Shown here in pieces: positions 1 to 6,105 of a DNA stretch of 6,179 bases. A model generated the notes under the pieces. The model did no database searches and was not told where the DNA came from. It was given only the letters and a program-made list of their open reading frames with translations. Each line of letters opens with the position of its first letter. Within the stretch, counting starts at the first letter, position 1. Made by a program: the position numbers and the translations under genes. Origin of the DNA: FEN-680 sp036845225 (GTDB taxonomy: Bacteria > Actinomycetota > Geothermincolia > Fen-727 > Anoxymicrobiaceae); assembly GCA_036845225.1 (NCBI GenBank), contig DAIUEJ010000069.1, forward strand, positions 1 through 6,179, written 5' to 3'.

Positions 1-1514
1 TCGTGGCCTGCTTTTGAGAGCGCGGGGTAGAGCCTGCGGTAGTTCGCGTACAGCCTGTCGTACTCATTGGCGCGCGCTGTGTCGGGCATGAATGCGTTCC
101 GCACCTTCACGACTTTCTTGATCTCCTTGTAGTCCTCGAATATCCCGAGGGCGACGGCGACCGCCATCGCGCAGCCGAGCGCGCCGGCCTCCTGCGGGTT
201 GTCCACCGCCTCCACGCGCCGCGAGGTGACGTCGGCGATTATCTGCATCCACAGATCGCTCTTCGCGCCGCCGCCGATCGCCCGCAGCGAACGGGCGGGG
301 AATCCGGCCTTCGCCACTTCGTCGATCATCCAGCGCAGGTTGTAAGCCACGCCCTCATAGATAGCCCTCAGCATGTGCTCGCGCTCGTGCTCGAGCGACA
401 GGTTGATGAACGCCCCACGGAGGGTCGTGTCGGCCACCGGGGCACGCTCCCCGAAGAGCCATGGCATGAACAGCAGGCGCCTCGAGCCGGGCGGGATCTC
501 GGCGGCCATTTCGTCCAGCACCTTGAATATAGCCATCTCGTCGCCGCCGGCCTTCTCTTTCTCAGCCGGGAAGGCGAGGTTGTCGGCGAACCACTTGAGG
601 CACAGGCCCGCGGTCTCCGACTCACCGAGCATGATGTACATCGAGGGGTCGGGGGAGGCGACCGAGACGATGCCGTTCTTCGGCAGGTTCTTCGCTTTGG
701 CGACTGACAGGCAGAGCCAGGACGACGTGCCCAGGTATACGTGGGCGTCCCCGTTCTCGAGCGCTCCGGAGCCGGTCGCGGCCGCGGGGATGTCCGCCAT
801 GCCGGCGATGATGGGAGTATTTTCGGGCAGGCCGGTGAACCGGGACCCTTCCTCGGTCAGCCCGCCGACCACGTCGATGCTCCGTCTGATGGGAGGCATC
901 TTCTCGAGGTCAACCCCTGTCACGCGCGCCAGCAGACTCGACCACTCACGCTCCCTGGTGAGAAGCCCAGTGCCCCCCGCCCCGGTGTGGTCCATCGACA
1001 TCTGTCCGGTAGCGCGGGCTACGAGGTAACCGGTGACGTCCAGGAAAGCGGCGGTCTCTCTAAAGACGTCGGGCTCGTTCTGCTTGAGCCAGGCGAGCTT
1101 GCAGACAACGTCCTTGCCCGTCGGCAGCGCGCCGGCGACGAGCGAGAAGATGCGCTTGCCGCCCAGGCGCCTGATGAGCCGCGCAGCCTGTGCGTCGGCG
1201 CGGCTGTCCAGCCAGATGATGGCCGGGCGAAGCAGCTTGCCGGCGGCATCGACCGGCACCACGCCGATCATCTGGCCTGCGAAGCCCATGCCCTTGACGT
1301 CGGCAGGGTCGGCGCCACTGTCGGCGAGGACCTGGCGTGTGTTGGCAGCCACGGCCTGCCACCAGTCCTTCGGGTCCTGCTCCGCCCAGTGCGGCTGCGG
1401 GTATCTCACCTCGTAGGGCTCGAAAGCCGAGGCGAGGATGTTGCCCTCAGTGTCGGCGAGGACAGCCTTGCTGCCCCCGGTGCCGACGTCGTGGCCAATC
1501 AGGAGATCCGGCAT
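1..1514 (-). CDS. FGGY-family carbohydrate kinase, xylulokinase-like (3' end cut by window edge)
   Basis: This gene encodes an ATP-dependent sugar or polyol kinase of the FGGY family, probably cytosolic. It starts at ATG 1514, with an SD-like AAGGA six bases upstream. There are 504 complete codons and no stop before the left edge. The reading ends in a typical FGGY C-terminus (LYANYRRLYPALSKAGH), so only a few residues are likely missing. Visible motifs are the N-terminal phosphate loop GHDVGTGGSK (D9), GQMIG (80-84), WLDSRAD (101-107), the probable catalytic Asp in AGMADIPAAATGSG (D241), GTSS (262-265), the FGGY signature GERAP...LRGAF (from 355) and the adenosine-side motif GGGAKSDLW (from 414). 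The nearest well-known relative is xylulokinase (XylB). However, GQMHG of XylB reads GQMIG here, and the residue after the catalytic Asp is Ile, so D-xylulose should not be assumed. It is the last gene visible in the operon, 44 bases after the dehydrogenase. Confidence 0.93.
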   Translation of the reverse strand, partial: MPDLLIGHDVGTGGSKAVLADTEGNILASAFEPYEVRYPQPHWAEQDPKDWWQAVAANTRQVLADSGADPADVKGMGFAGQMIGVVPVDAAGKLLRPAIIWLDSRADAQAARLIRRLGGKRIFSLVAGALPTGKDVVCKLAWLKQNEPDVFRETAAFLDVTGYLVARATGQMSMDHTGAGGTGLLTREREWSSLLARVTGVDLEKMPPIRRSIDVVGGLTEEGSRFTGLPENTPIIAGMADIPAAATGSGALENGDAHVYLGTSSWLCLSVAKAKNLPKNGIVSVASPDPSMYIMLGESETAGLCLKWFADNLAFPAEKEKAGGDEMAIFKVLDEMAAEIPPGSRRLLFMPWLFGERAPVADTTLRGAFINLSLEHEREHMLRAIYEGVAYNLRWMIDEVAKAGFPARSLRAIGGGAKSDLWMQIIADVTSRRVEAVDNPQEAGALGCAMAVAVALGIFEDYKEIKKVVKVRNAFMPDTARANEYDRLYANYRRLYPALSKAGH

Positions 1515-1520
1515 CGCTTT

Positions 1521-1525
1521 TCCTT
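1521..1525 (-). promoter_or_regulatory. Ribosome binding site of the FGGY kinase
   Basis: AAGGA lies six bases before ATG 1514. It supports this start, and the protein beginning MPDLLIGHDVGTG aligns with the usual N-terminus of the FGGY family. Confidence 0.6.
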
Positions 1526-1528
1526 ATG

Positions 1529-1555
1529 CACCACCAGGGTCAGGGGCCGGTGGTG
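1529..1555 (-). other. Inverted repeat between the dehydrogenase and kinase genes
   Basis: CACCACC (1529-1535) and GGTGGTG (1549-1555) are perfect 7-bp complements around a 13-base loop. Two further G-C pairs can form inside if one A is bulged. The repeat fills most of the 44-base gap and ends just upstream of the kinase SD site. No run of T follows on the minus strand, so it does not look like a rho-independent terminator. An RNA hairpin that stabilises or processes the message, or tunes kinase translation, is possible but unproven. Confidence 0.35.
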
Positions 1556-1558
1556 AGT

Positions 1559-2776
1559 CTAGATCTTGAAGTCGATGGTCTCGACTTTGCCGTCCTTGTC
1601 GATGTGGTCGATGAAGATCGGGACTTCGTCGCCCATCCCCGTCCCCTTAATGACCTGGCCTGCGAGCTCGATCATCTCGGTCGGCGAGACCCCGCCCTCC
1701 GGCGGGAACACGCCCTTGGAGGTCACCTTCCCCTGGACCATCATGATGGCGCCGAGAGCGGCGGGGATGCCGGTGCCTTCGCCCGCGCCCGCGCCCTGGG
1801 AGTACATCGAGAACACGAAGGTGTGCGCGTCGCCGTCCTTGATCCCCTTCACCTCGACCTTGAGGCATCCGCTCGGCTCGGTGAGTCCCGCTTTCTTGAT
1901 GAACCCGGGGCGCCTCGAGATTATGTAAGCGACCTCGAACTCGATGGGGATCACCTCTGCGCCCTGGACGATGATGGGCTCCTCGGTCGCCAGGCCGAGC
2001 GCCACCGAGTCCATTGTCAGCTGGAAATAATCGAGCGGGAAGACGATGCCCATGTTGGTGACTTTCTTGATGCCCTTGAAGTACTTTGGCATTGTGATGG
2101 TCTCAGGGTGCGGGTAGGGATAGACCGGGTATTCGCCTATGTTCTTGAACTCGGTGGTGACCCAGTGCTCGCGCCCGCTGTCCTCCAGCATGCGGACCTT
2201 GATGAACTCGCCGTCCACGAAGAGCGGGATGTCGCTCGTCATCGCGTGGATACGGTGCTTGATGACGGCGCCTCCCTCCGAGGGCTCGCCGCCGTGGGCG
2301 TGGTAGATGTTAACCTCCTCCACCTGGTCGAGCATCGTATCAACGCAGAACTTGGCCAGCACGTTAGCCATCCCCGGCGAGTTGCCCATGCCGATGAGGG
2401 CGCCTATGCCCGCCGCGCGCGCATCGCCGTCCAGGTCGAGCATCCTCTCGGTGGCGTCCAGGTCGTCGCACACGTCCACATAATTGATGCCAGCCTCGAT
2501 CGCCGCCATGAGGATGGGTGGCCCGAAGCGGTAGAACGGGCCGATACAGTTGAGCACGACGTCCGCGCCGGCCATGGCAGACTTGAGGCTCTCGGGGTCT
2601 TCGGCGTCGACCTGGAGCGCGGACACATTGGGCCCCAGCGACGCCGCGAACTCACAGGCGGTCTCGTAACGGTTCTCGGCGATGGTTATCTCGTCGAAGA
2701 AGCCGGACGAAACAAGGGTGCGCGCCGCGACGCTCCCGATGCCGCCGCATCCACCCAGTACAGTTACCTTTGACAC
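1559..2776 (-). CDS. Saccharopine dehydrogenase-like NAD(P)-dependent oxidoreductase
   Basis: This 405-residue protein has a Rossmann fold of the saccharopine dehydrogenase NADP-binding type. It opens with VTVLGGCGGIGS, a GxGxxG nucleotide loop (G9, G11, G14). The second strand ends in ITIAENR, where E34 would usually favour NAD(H), although R36 leaves NADP possible. The stretch ADVVLNCIGPFYRFG and the following INYVDVCDD are typical of this family, which includes lysine 6-dehydrogenase, carboxynorspermidine dehydrogenase and saccharopine reductase. The length fits the family at about 400 residues. The start is GTG 2776, chosen because GGAGGTG lies just upstream and the protein begins directly with the first Rossmann strand. 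The stop is TAG. The substrate cannot be read from the sequence. The position after a corrinoid methyl-transfer cassette and before a sugar-type kinase suggests it acts on the product of demethylation or on a linked carbon compound, which is inference. Annotation as a lysine-biosynthesis enzyme would be unsafe. Confidence 0.9.
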   Translation of the reverse strand: MSKVTVLGGCGGIGSVAARTLVSSGFFDEITIAENRYETACEFAASLGPNVSALQVDAEDPESLKSAMAGADVVLNCIGPFYRFGPPILMAAIEAGINYVDVCDDLDATERMLDLDGDARAAGIGALIGMGNSPGMANVLAKFCVDTMLDQVEEVNIYHAHGGEPSEGGAVIKHRIHAMTSDIPLFVDGEFIKVRMLEDSGREHWVTTEFKNIGEYPVYPYPHPETITMPKYFKGIKKVTNMGIVFPLDYFQLTMDSVALGLATEEPIIVQGAEVIPIEFEVAYIISRRPGFIKKAGLTEPSGCLKVEVKGIKDGDAHTFVFSMYSQGAGAGEGTGIPAALGAIMMVQGKVTSKGVFPPEGGVSPTEMIELAGQVIKGTGMGDEVPIFIDHIDKDGKVETIDFKI

Positions 2777-2834
2777 AGTGCACCTCCATCGGATTTCAGT
2801 ACCTCAAAGGCAATAGTATCAAAAGGCGACTGAG
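2777..2834 (-). other. 58-base gap upstream of the dehydrogenase, comparatively AT-rich
   Basis: This is the longest and most AT-rich gap between genes in the set. A TACTAT hexamer resembles a weak -10 element, but no -35 element sits at normal spacing, and a short TTTT run has no strong stem before it. An internal promoter is possible but not supported well enough to call. The dehydrogenase SD site occupies its downstream end. Confidence 0.25.
2781..2787 (-). promoter_or_regulatory. Ribosome binding site that sets a GTG start for the dehydrogenase
   Basis: GGAGGTG is read on the minus strand four bases before GTG 2776 (six bases from the GGAGG core). No ATG lies nearby in frame, so this strong SD site supports the GTG start. 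Confidence 0.75.
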
Positions 2835-3032
2835 TCAGGACCCGAGCCGGCGCTTCATCTCATCCATTATCTCGCTGTGCTTCGAGATAATGGCGAAGGT
2901 GGCCATGCCCAGAAACACCAGCCCCAGGATTATCAGAGGAAGCTTGTCGTACGCGACGCCGAGCGCGGTGAACGCGAACCCGGCGATGATGTCGATGCTT
3001 ATGAGAGTCAGCCAGAATCCCGCGCCTAGCAC
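2835..3032 (-). CDS. Small two-helix membrane protein, unknown function
   Basis: This gene encodes a 65-residue protein that I do not recognise. Residues of about 5-26 (FWLTLISIDIIAGFAFTAL and onward) and 31-50 (LPLIILGLVFLGMATFAIIS) are strongly hydrophobic and predict a membrane hairpin with a short AYDK turn. A charged tail follows (KHSEIMDEMKRRLGS), probably amphipathic and cytoplasmic by the positive-inside rule, which would put both ends inside. The start is GTG 3032, with AGGAG five bases upstream, and the stop is TGA. It sits 47 bases after the corrinoid-protein gene and 58 before the dehydrogenase, all on one strand. That placement, the good SD site and the membrane-protein composition argue that it is a real gene rather than a chance ORF. 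It could anchor or support a transporter or the methyl-transfer proteins, but nothing in the sequence shows which. Confidence 0.72.
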   Translation of the reverse strand: MLGAGFWLTLISIDIIAGFAFTALGVAYDKLPLIILGLVFLGMATFAIISKHSEIMDEMKRRLGS

Positions 3033-3037
3033 ACGCG

Positions 3038-3042
3038 CTCCT
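3038..3042 (-). promoter_or_regulatory. Ribosome binding site that sets a GTG start for the small membrane protein
   Basis: AGGAG lies five bases before GTG 3032 on the minus strand. It is the main support for translation of this short gene from a non-ATG codon. Confidence 0.65.
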
Positions 3043-3079
3043 CAGAGGTAGACGGAAAGGTGGACGGTGCCTGACCTCT

Positions 3080-3712
3080 CTATTTGCAGAAGCCCTCGAA
3101 GATCCTGACTGCTTCGACCGCGTCGCGCCCGAGCGCGTCCGCCCCCATCTTGTCGCAGAGCTCCTGGGTGGTGCAGGCGCCGCCGATGGCGACCTTCACG
3201 TTCGAGCGCAGGCCCGCGGCGTCGAGCGCCCGGACCACGTCGCCGATCGACTGCACCATCGAGGTCAGCAACACGGACAGGCCGACCGCCTGCGCGTCGT
3301 TATCGCGCACCGCCTTCACTATTTCCTCCGCGGGCACGTCGGTGCCGAGGTCTATGACTTTGAACCCCGATGAAGACAGCATGGTGCCGACCAGGTTCTT
3401 GCCGATGTCGTGGATATCGCCCTTCACCGTGCAGACCACTACGGTGCCCTTGCCGCCCGTGTCGGAAGCCTTCAGGTGCGGCTGCAGGACCCCGAGCCCT
3501 TCCTTCATCCCTTCGCCGGCCAGCACCAGGTCAGCGAGGTAGTACTCCCCCTTCTCGAACAGGTCGCCGACGCCCGCCATGCCGAGGCACATCGCCTCCA
3601 GTAGCAGCACCGGCTGATCGCCCTCATCCAGTCCTTGTTTGACCAGCGGGGCGATGGCATCCAGGTCCAGTTCGGTCATGGCCTGCTTGAGTTTGTCCAG
3701 CTGCTCTGACAT
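3080..3712 (-). CDS. Corrinoid (cobalamin-binding) protein of a methyltransferase system, MtaC/MtbC/MttC-like
   Basis: This 210-residue protein should carry a cobamide whose cobalt accepts and donates a methyl group between partner methyltransferases in the cytosol. Residues of about 1-85 form the helical B12-binding_2 (methionine-synthase cap-like) domain, with EYYLADLVLAGEGMKEG near its end. From about 88 to 210 is the Rossmann-like B12-binding domain. It has all the classical base-off/His-on marks: D99-x-H101-x-x-G104 in GDIHDIGKNLV (H101 the lower cobalt ligand), S146-x-L148 in SVLLTSM, and the GG pair in AIGGACTT (177-178). The length matches free-standing MtaC/MtbC/MttC proteins. I chose ATG 3712 because AAGGAGG lies five bases upstream. 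An in-frame ATG at 3760 overlaps the stop of the preceding gene (TGATG) and would add 16 residues, but it has no SD site. The preceding URO-D-family genes are its likely methyl-transfer partners. The substrate is not evident, so no symbol is given. Confidence 0.95.
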   Translation of the reverse strand: MSEQLDKLKQAMTELDLDAIAPLVKQGLDEGDQPVLLLEAMCLGMAGVGDLFEKGEYYLADLVLAGEGMKEGLGVLQPHLKASDTGGKGTVVVCTVKGDIHDIGKNLVGTMLSSSGFKVIDLGTDVPAEEIVKAVRDNDAQAVGLSVLLTSMVQSIGDVVRALDAAGLRSNVKVAIGGACTTQELCDKMGADALGRDAVEAVRIFEGFCK

Positions 3713-3716
3713 CAAA

Positions 3717-3724
3717 CCCTCCTT
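3717..3724 (-). promoter_or_regulatory. Strong ribosome binding site that decides the corrinoid-protein start
   Basis: AAGGAGGG ends four bases before ATG 3712 and is near-perfect anti-16S complementarity. It favours this start over the upstream in-frame ATG at 3760, which lacks an SD site and would place 16 extra, poorly conserved-looking residues before the helical domain. Confidence 0.8.
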
Positions 3725-3759
3725 GACGGGCGCCACCCTGGCGGCGCGATTATCCTTCA

Positions 3760-4872
3760 TCAAGCACAGTGCTTATCCCCGAGGTCGCGCACGAGCTCGA
3801 GGAAGTATCTCCAGTTCTCCAGTGAGACCTCCGGCGGGACCGCGTGGTCGATCGCCGGGATATAGCCCCCTGCTTCGAGCATCGGCGGCACCACGCGCAT
3901 TACCTCTTCATCGATAGCCTTGCGGTCCTCGTAGAGCGCCCGCTTGTCGATGCCTCCCCAGATCACGAACTCGCTCGGCCACTCGCGCCTCACTGCCACG
4001 ACGTCCATGCCGGCCTGGACCTCCCACGGGACAAGCATGTTGACGCCCGCGTCCACGAACTTCGGGACCAGCTCGAGCAGGTCGCCGTCAGTGTCAACGC
4101 ATACGACCGGCACGCCCATCTCGTCCCTGGCAAAGCCTATCAGGTCGCGATAGTAGGGCGCCATGAACTCCTCGAACGCCTTCGGGCCGATCATCGGCCC
4201 GTTCTTGTAGCACATGTCCTCCCAGACATATATGGCATCGGGGCGCCTGCGCTCGGCAATCTTCTCGATGATTCCCCGCCAGAAAGACACCCAGTGCCGC
4301 GCTATCGCCTTGAGCAGGTCCGGCTGCCTCTTGTATGCGATCATCAGCGGGGTGAACCCCAGGAGGTGGCGGTGCGTCCCGAACAGCCCGTCCAGGTAGA
4401 CCCACATCGGCCATTCTTCGCTCCCGGGGATGTCCAGTATCCACAGGAACTGGTCCAGGCGTCCCTCCGACGAGGGGTCCAGGCGCTCTTTGACGCGGTT
4501 CCAGCTCTCGACGTCCTTGACCGGCGCTTCGATGATCGAAGGTATCGTGCTCGCTCCGCTCGCCAGCACCTGCACGATCGAACCCGACACGTCGCGCTTG
4601 ATGACGTACTCGCCCCGGTCCTCGATGACCTCCTCCTCGAACGCAGGGAAAAAGCCCGACTGGTCGCTGTCGCCGATCGGGATCGGGATCTGTGGGTCGC
4701 AGCCGAAATAGAGGGTCGCGCTGACGACCTCGTTGATCTCTCCAGGGAGCCCTTCCCGGTGCCATCGCTCGAAGGTCTCGTTCCAGAACCCGAGGGTCTC
4801 CATCCTGAACGGTCTGTCCGGCGGCTCGAAAGCCGCTGTCGCCAGCAGCCTTTCTCGAGGGGTCATCGCCAT
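3760..4872 (-). CDS. Uroporphyrinogen decarboxylase (URO-D) family protein, divergent, lacking the HxC metal motif
   Basis: This 370-residue TIM-barrel protein belongs to the URO-D superfamily, which includes haem-pathway HemE and corrinoid methyltransferases such as MtaA, MtbA and CmuA. The N-terminus MTPRERLLATAAFEPPDR is characteristic. A central block reads YVWEDMCYKNGPMIGP (from 215) and is followed by PVVCVDTDGDLLELVP. This is where methyltransferase members carry HxCG; here it is C258-V-D260-T-D262-G. The C-terminal part has VIWGGIDKRAL and IPAIDHAVPPEVS (H343), typical of a large uncharacterised bacterial subgroup. The HemE signature is absent and the corrinoid gene is adjacent, so a role in cobamide methyl transfer is more likely than haem synthesis. 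Whether it binds zinc is unclear. Start ATG 4872 is favoured over the next Met (4866) because AGGAG lies nine bases upstream. It follows the first URO-D gene by 51 bases. It may be the substrate-side methyltransferase or a non-catalytic partner, which is inference. Confidence 0.88.
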   Translation of the reverse strand: MAMTPRERLLATAAFEPPDRPFRMETLGFWNETFERWHREGLPGEINEVVSATLYFGCDPQIPIPIGDSDQSGFFPAFEEEVIEDRGEYVIKRDVSGSIVQVLASGASTIPSIIEAPVKDVESWNRVKERLDPSSEGRLDQFLWILDIPGSEEWPMWVYLDGLFGTHRHLLGFTPLMIAYKRQPDLLKAIARHWVSFWRGIIEKIAERRRPDAIYVWEDMCYKNGPMIGPKAFEEFMAPYYRDLIGFARDEMGVPVVCVDTDGDLLELVPKFVDAGVNMLVPWEVQAGMDVVAVRREWPSEFVIWGGIDKRALYEDRKAIDEEVMRVVPPMLEAGGYIPAIDHAVPPEVSLENWRYFLELVRDLGDKHCA

Positions 4873-4881
4873 GCTCAGCAG

Positions 4882-4886
4882 CTCCT
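4882..4886 (-). promoter_or_regulatory. Ribosome binding site of the second URO-D gene
   Basis: AGGAG lies nine bases before ATG 4872 and fifteen before the alternative ATG at 4866, so the upstream start is preferred. Confidence 0.55.
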
Positions 4887-4923
4887 GCGCCGTGGGAGTA
4901 GCACTATCATCTACCAGGGCGGC

Positions 4924-6105
4924 CTATGCGCCGGTTCCAAGGGGATAATGGCCGTATTTCTCGGTCGCCTCCATCATCCACTCGAGGCGCTCGAGCGAGA
5001 TGTCGGGGTGGCTGTTGGTGGGGGCGATCATGTATCCGCCGCCGGCTCCCGCGTCGGCAATGCTCTTGCGAACGGCCTCGAAGACCTCGTCTTTGCTCGC
5101 ATCGACAAGGATGTGCGTAATGTCCATGTTGCCTATGAGGCACATCCTGTCACCTACCATCTCCTTGACCTTGGCGAGCTCGACTCCCGCCGTCGGCTCG
5201 AGGGCATGTACCCCGTCGAAACCGCAGTCCGCCCACCACTCGAGAAGGTCGTAGACTCGGCCGCACGAGTGCACGATTATTTTCATGCCCAGCTTGTGCG
5301 CGGTCTCGGTGATGCGGCAGAACGAGTCGTTGTAGAGCTCCTTCATGAGCTTCGGGTTGATCATCGGGCCCGAGCGGAACGCCTGGTCGTCGGTGTAGAC
5401 CGCGCCTGGCACACCCGCGTCCGCCCATGCTTCGAGCATCATGCAGAAGTGGTCCTCGTAGAACTTGATGACCCGCTCGAGGAAGGGGCGCTCGCGCCGC
5501 AGCGCCACCGAGAACCGCTCGAACCCCATCGGCTGCCAGGTGTTCTCGAAGAGCCCGAACAGGAAGCCGGCCATCACGAATATCTGGTCGCCCATGTCGC
5601 GCTGGATGGCTTTAAACGCCCGGTTGGTGCGCTCGGGCCAGGCCAGGATCGCACGCTTGTCCCACGCGTACCAGTCGTCCGGGCTCTTGATGAGGCCTTC
5701 GCGGTACATCGGGGTCCCCATGTTCCCCTCTTTGTCGAAGACGACGTCATAGGCGCGCCCGTAGATGTCGGTGGCCGTCATCGAATCCTGGAAGCGCCAG
5801 ATGGGGACGTGCATCACCCAGGTCGAGTCGTAGCCGAGCTTCACCGAGGCGGCAGTCCGGTCGTGAGAGAACTTATCCATCTCACGGTCCATGACGTGCG
5901 TCCAGTTGATGAGCGGCGCCAGCTTGTCGATCGCCATCGCCGTGTACTTGTTCGAGAACAGGAACCCGAGGGGGATGGGCTTCTTCTCGATGATCTTGTA
6001 GATGTTCGCGTACTCTTCCATCACGTCGAAGGTGGGGACGCGATCGGGCTCTCGCAGTTCGAGAGCGGCAGTCACGCGCTCTAGTGAGGTCATGCTTGCG
6101 GACAT
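4924..6105 (-). CDS. URO-D family protein, probable cobamide-dependent methyltransferase (MtaA/CmuA-like)
   Basis: This protein of about 393 residues has the URO-D fold, with N-terminal MTSLERVTAALELREPDRVP. The middle block VYTDDQAFRSGPMINPKLM is followed by MKIIVHSCGRVYDLLEWW. HSCG (H279, C281) matches the HxC zinc motif that in MtaA/MtbA binds and activates the thiol or methyl acceptor. The usual third ligand, a Cys some 75 residues on in a P-G-C context, is replaced by APTNSHPD, where H366 is a candidate ligand. A corrinoid protein lies two genes downstream, so methyl transfer to or from its cobamide is the likely reaction. The substrate is unknown. The start is uncertain: ATG 6105 (MSASMTSLE) is chosen because a weak AAAGGG lies upstream, the family N-terminus begins here, and the more distant GTG at 6144 adds a residue stretch unlike the family. 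ATG 6093 is the other option. It is the first gene visible in the operon. Confidence 0.9.
   Translation of the reverse strand: MSASMTSLERVTAALELREPDRVPTFDVMEEYANIYKIIEKKPIPLGFLFSNKYTAMAIDKLAPLINWTHVMDREMDKFSHDRTAASVKLGYDSTWVMHVPIWRFQDSMTATDIYGRAYDVVFDKEGNMGTPMYREGLIKSPDDWYAWDKRAILAWPERTNRAFKAIQRDMGDQIFVMAGFLFGLFENTWQPMGFERFSVALRRERPFLERVIKFYEDHFCMMLEAWADAGVPGAVYTDDQAFRSGPMINPKLMKELYNDSFCRITETAHKLGMKIIVHSCGRVYDLLEWWADCGFDGVHALEPTAGVELAKVKEMVGDRMCLIGNMDITHILVDASKDEVFEAVRKSIADAGAGGGYMIAPTNSHPDISLERLEWMMEATEKYGHYPLGTGA

Noticed and set aside
375..1556. Several plus-strand open frames of 110-271 codons opposite the kinase
   Set aside because: The minus strand has a continuous FGGY kinase reading with every family motif. 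The plus-strand translations are low-complexity shadows.
1337..2773. A 478-codon open frame on the plus strand opposite the dehydrogenase
   Set aside because: It mirrors the codon bias of the minus-strand dehydrogenase, crosses a gene boundary, and has no recognisable motif or convincing start.
3044..3079. Inverted repeat AGAGGT / ACCTCT between the corrinoid and small membrane protein genes
   Set aside because: Only six pairs around a 24-base loop with no T run. This is too weak to call a terminator or structured RNA.
3080..3712. Methionine synthase or a B12-dependent mutase fragment
   Set aside because: The 210-residue cap plus B12 domain is complete by itself, with a good start and stop, and fits free-standing corrinoid methyl carriers. 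No other methionine synthase or mutase domains are adjacent.
3762..3774. Perfect palindrome AAGCAC-A-GTGCTT at the end of the second URO-D gene
   Set aside because: It encodes the last residues (DKHCA) and overlaps the stop codon. It is too short to terminate transcription, has no T run, and is not repeated as a palindrome elsewhere, so chance is enough.
3844..6084. A 746-codon open frame on the plus strand opposite the two URO-D genes
   Set aside because: It lies antisense to two genes with clear family motifs. Its translation is rich in Arg, His, Val, Asp and Leu, as expected from the reverse frame of GC-rich codons, and shows no domain motif. Long antisense frames are common at this base composition.
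3760..6105. Haem-biosynthesis uroporphyrinogen decarboxylase (HemE) for either URO-D protein
   Set aside because: The HemE N-terminal signature is not visible, one copy carries the HSCG motif of methyltransferase members, and the neighbours are a corrinoid protein rather than haem genes.
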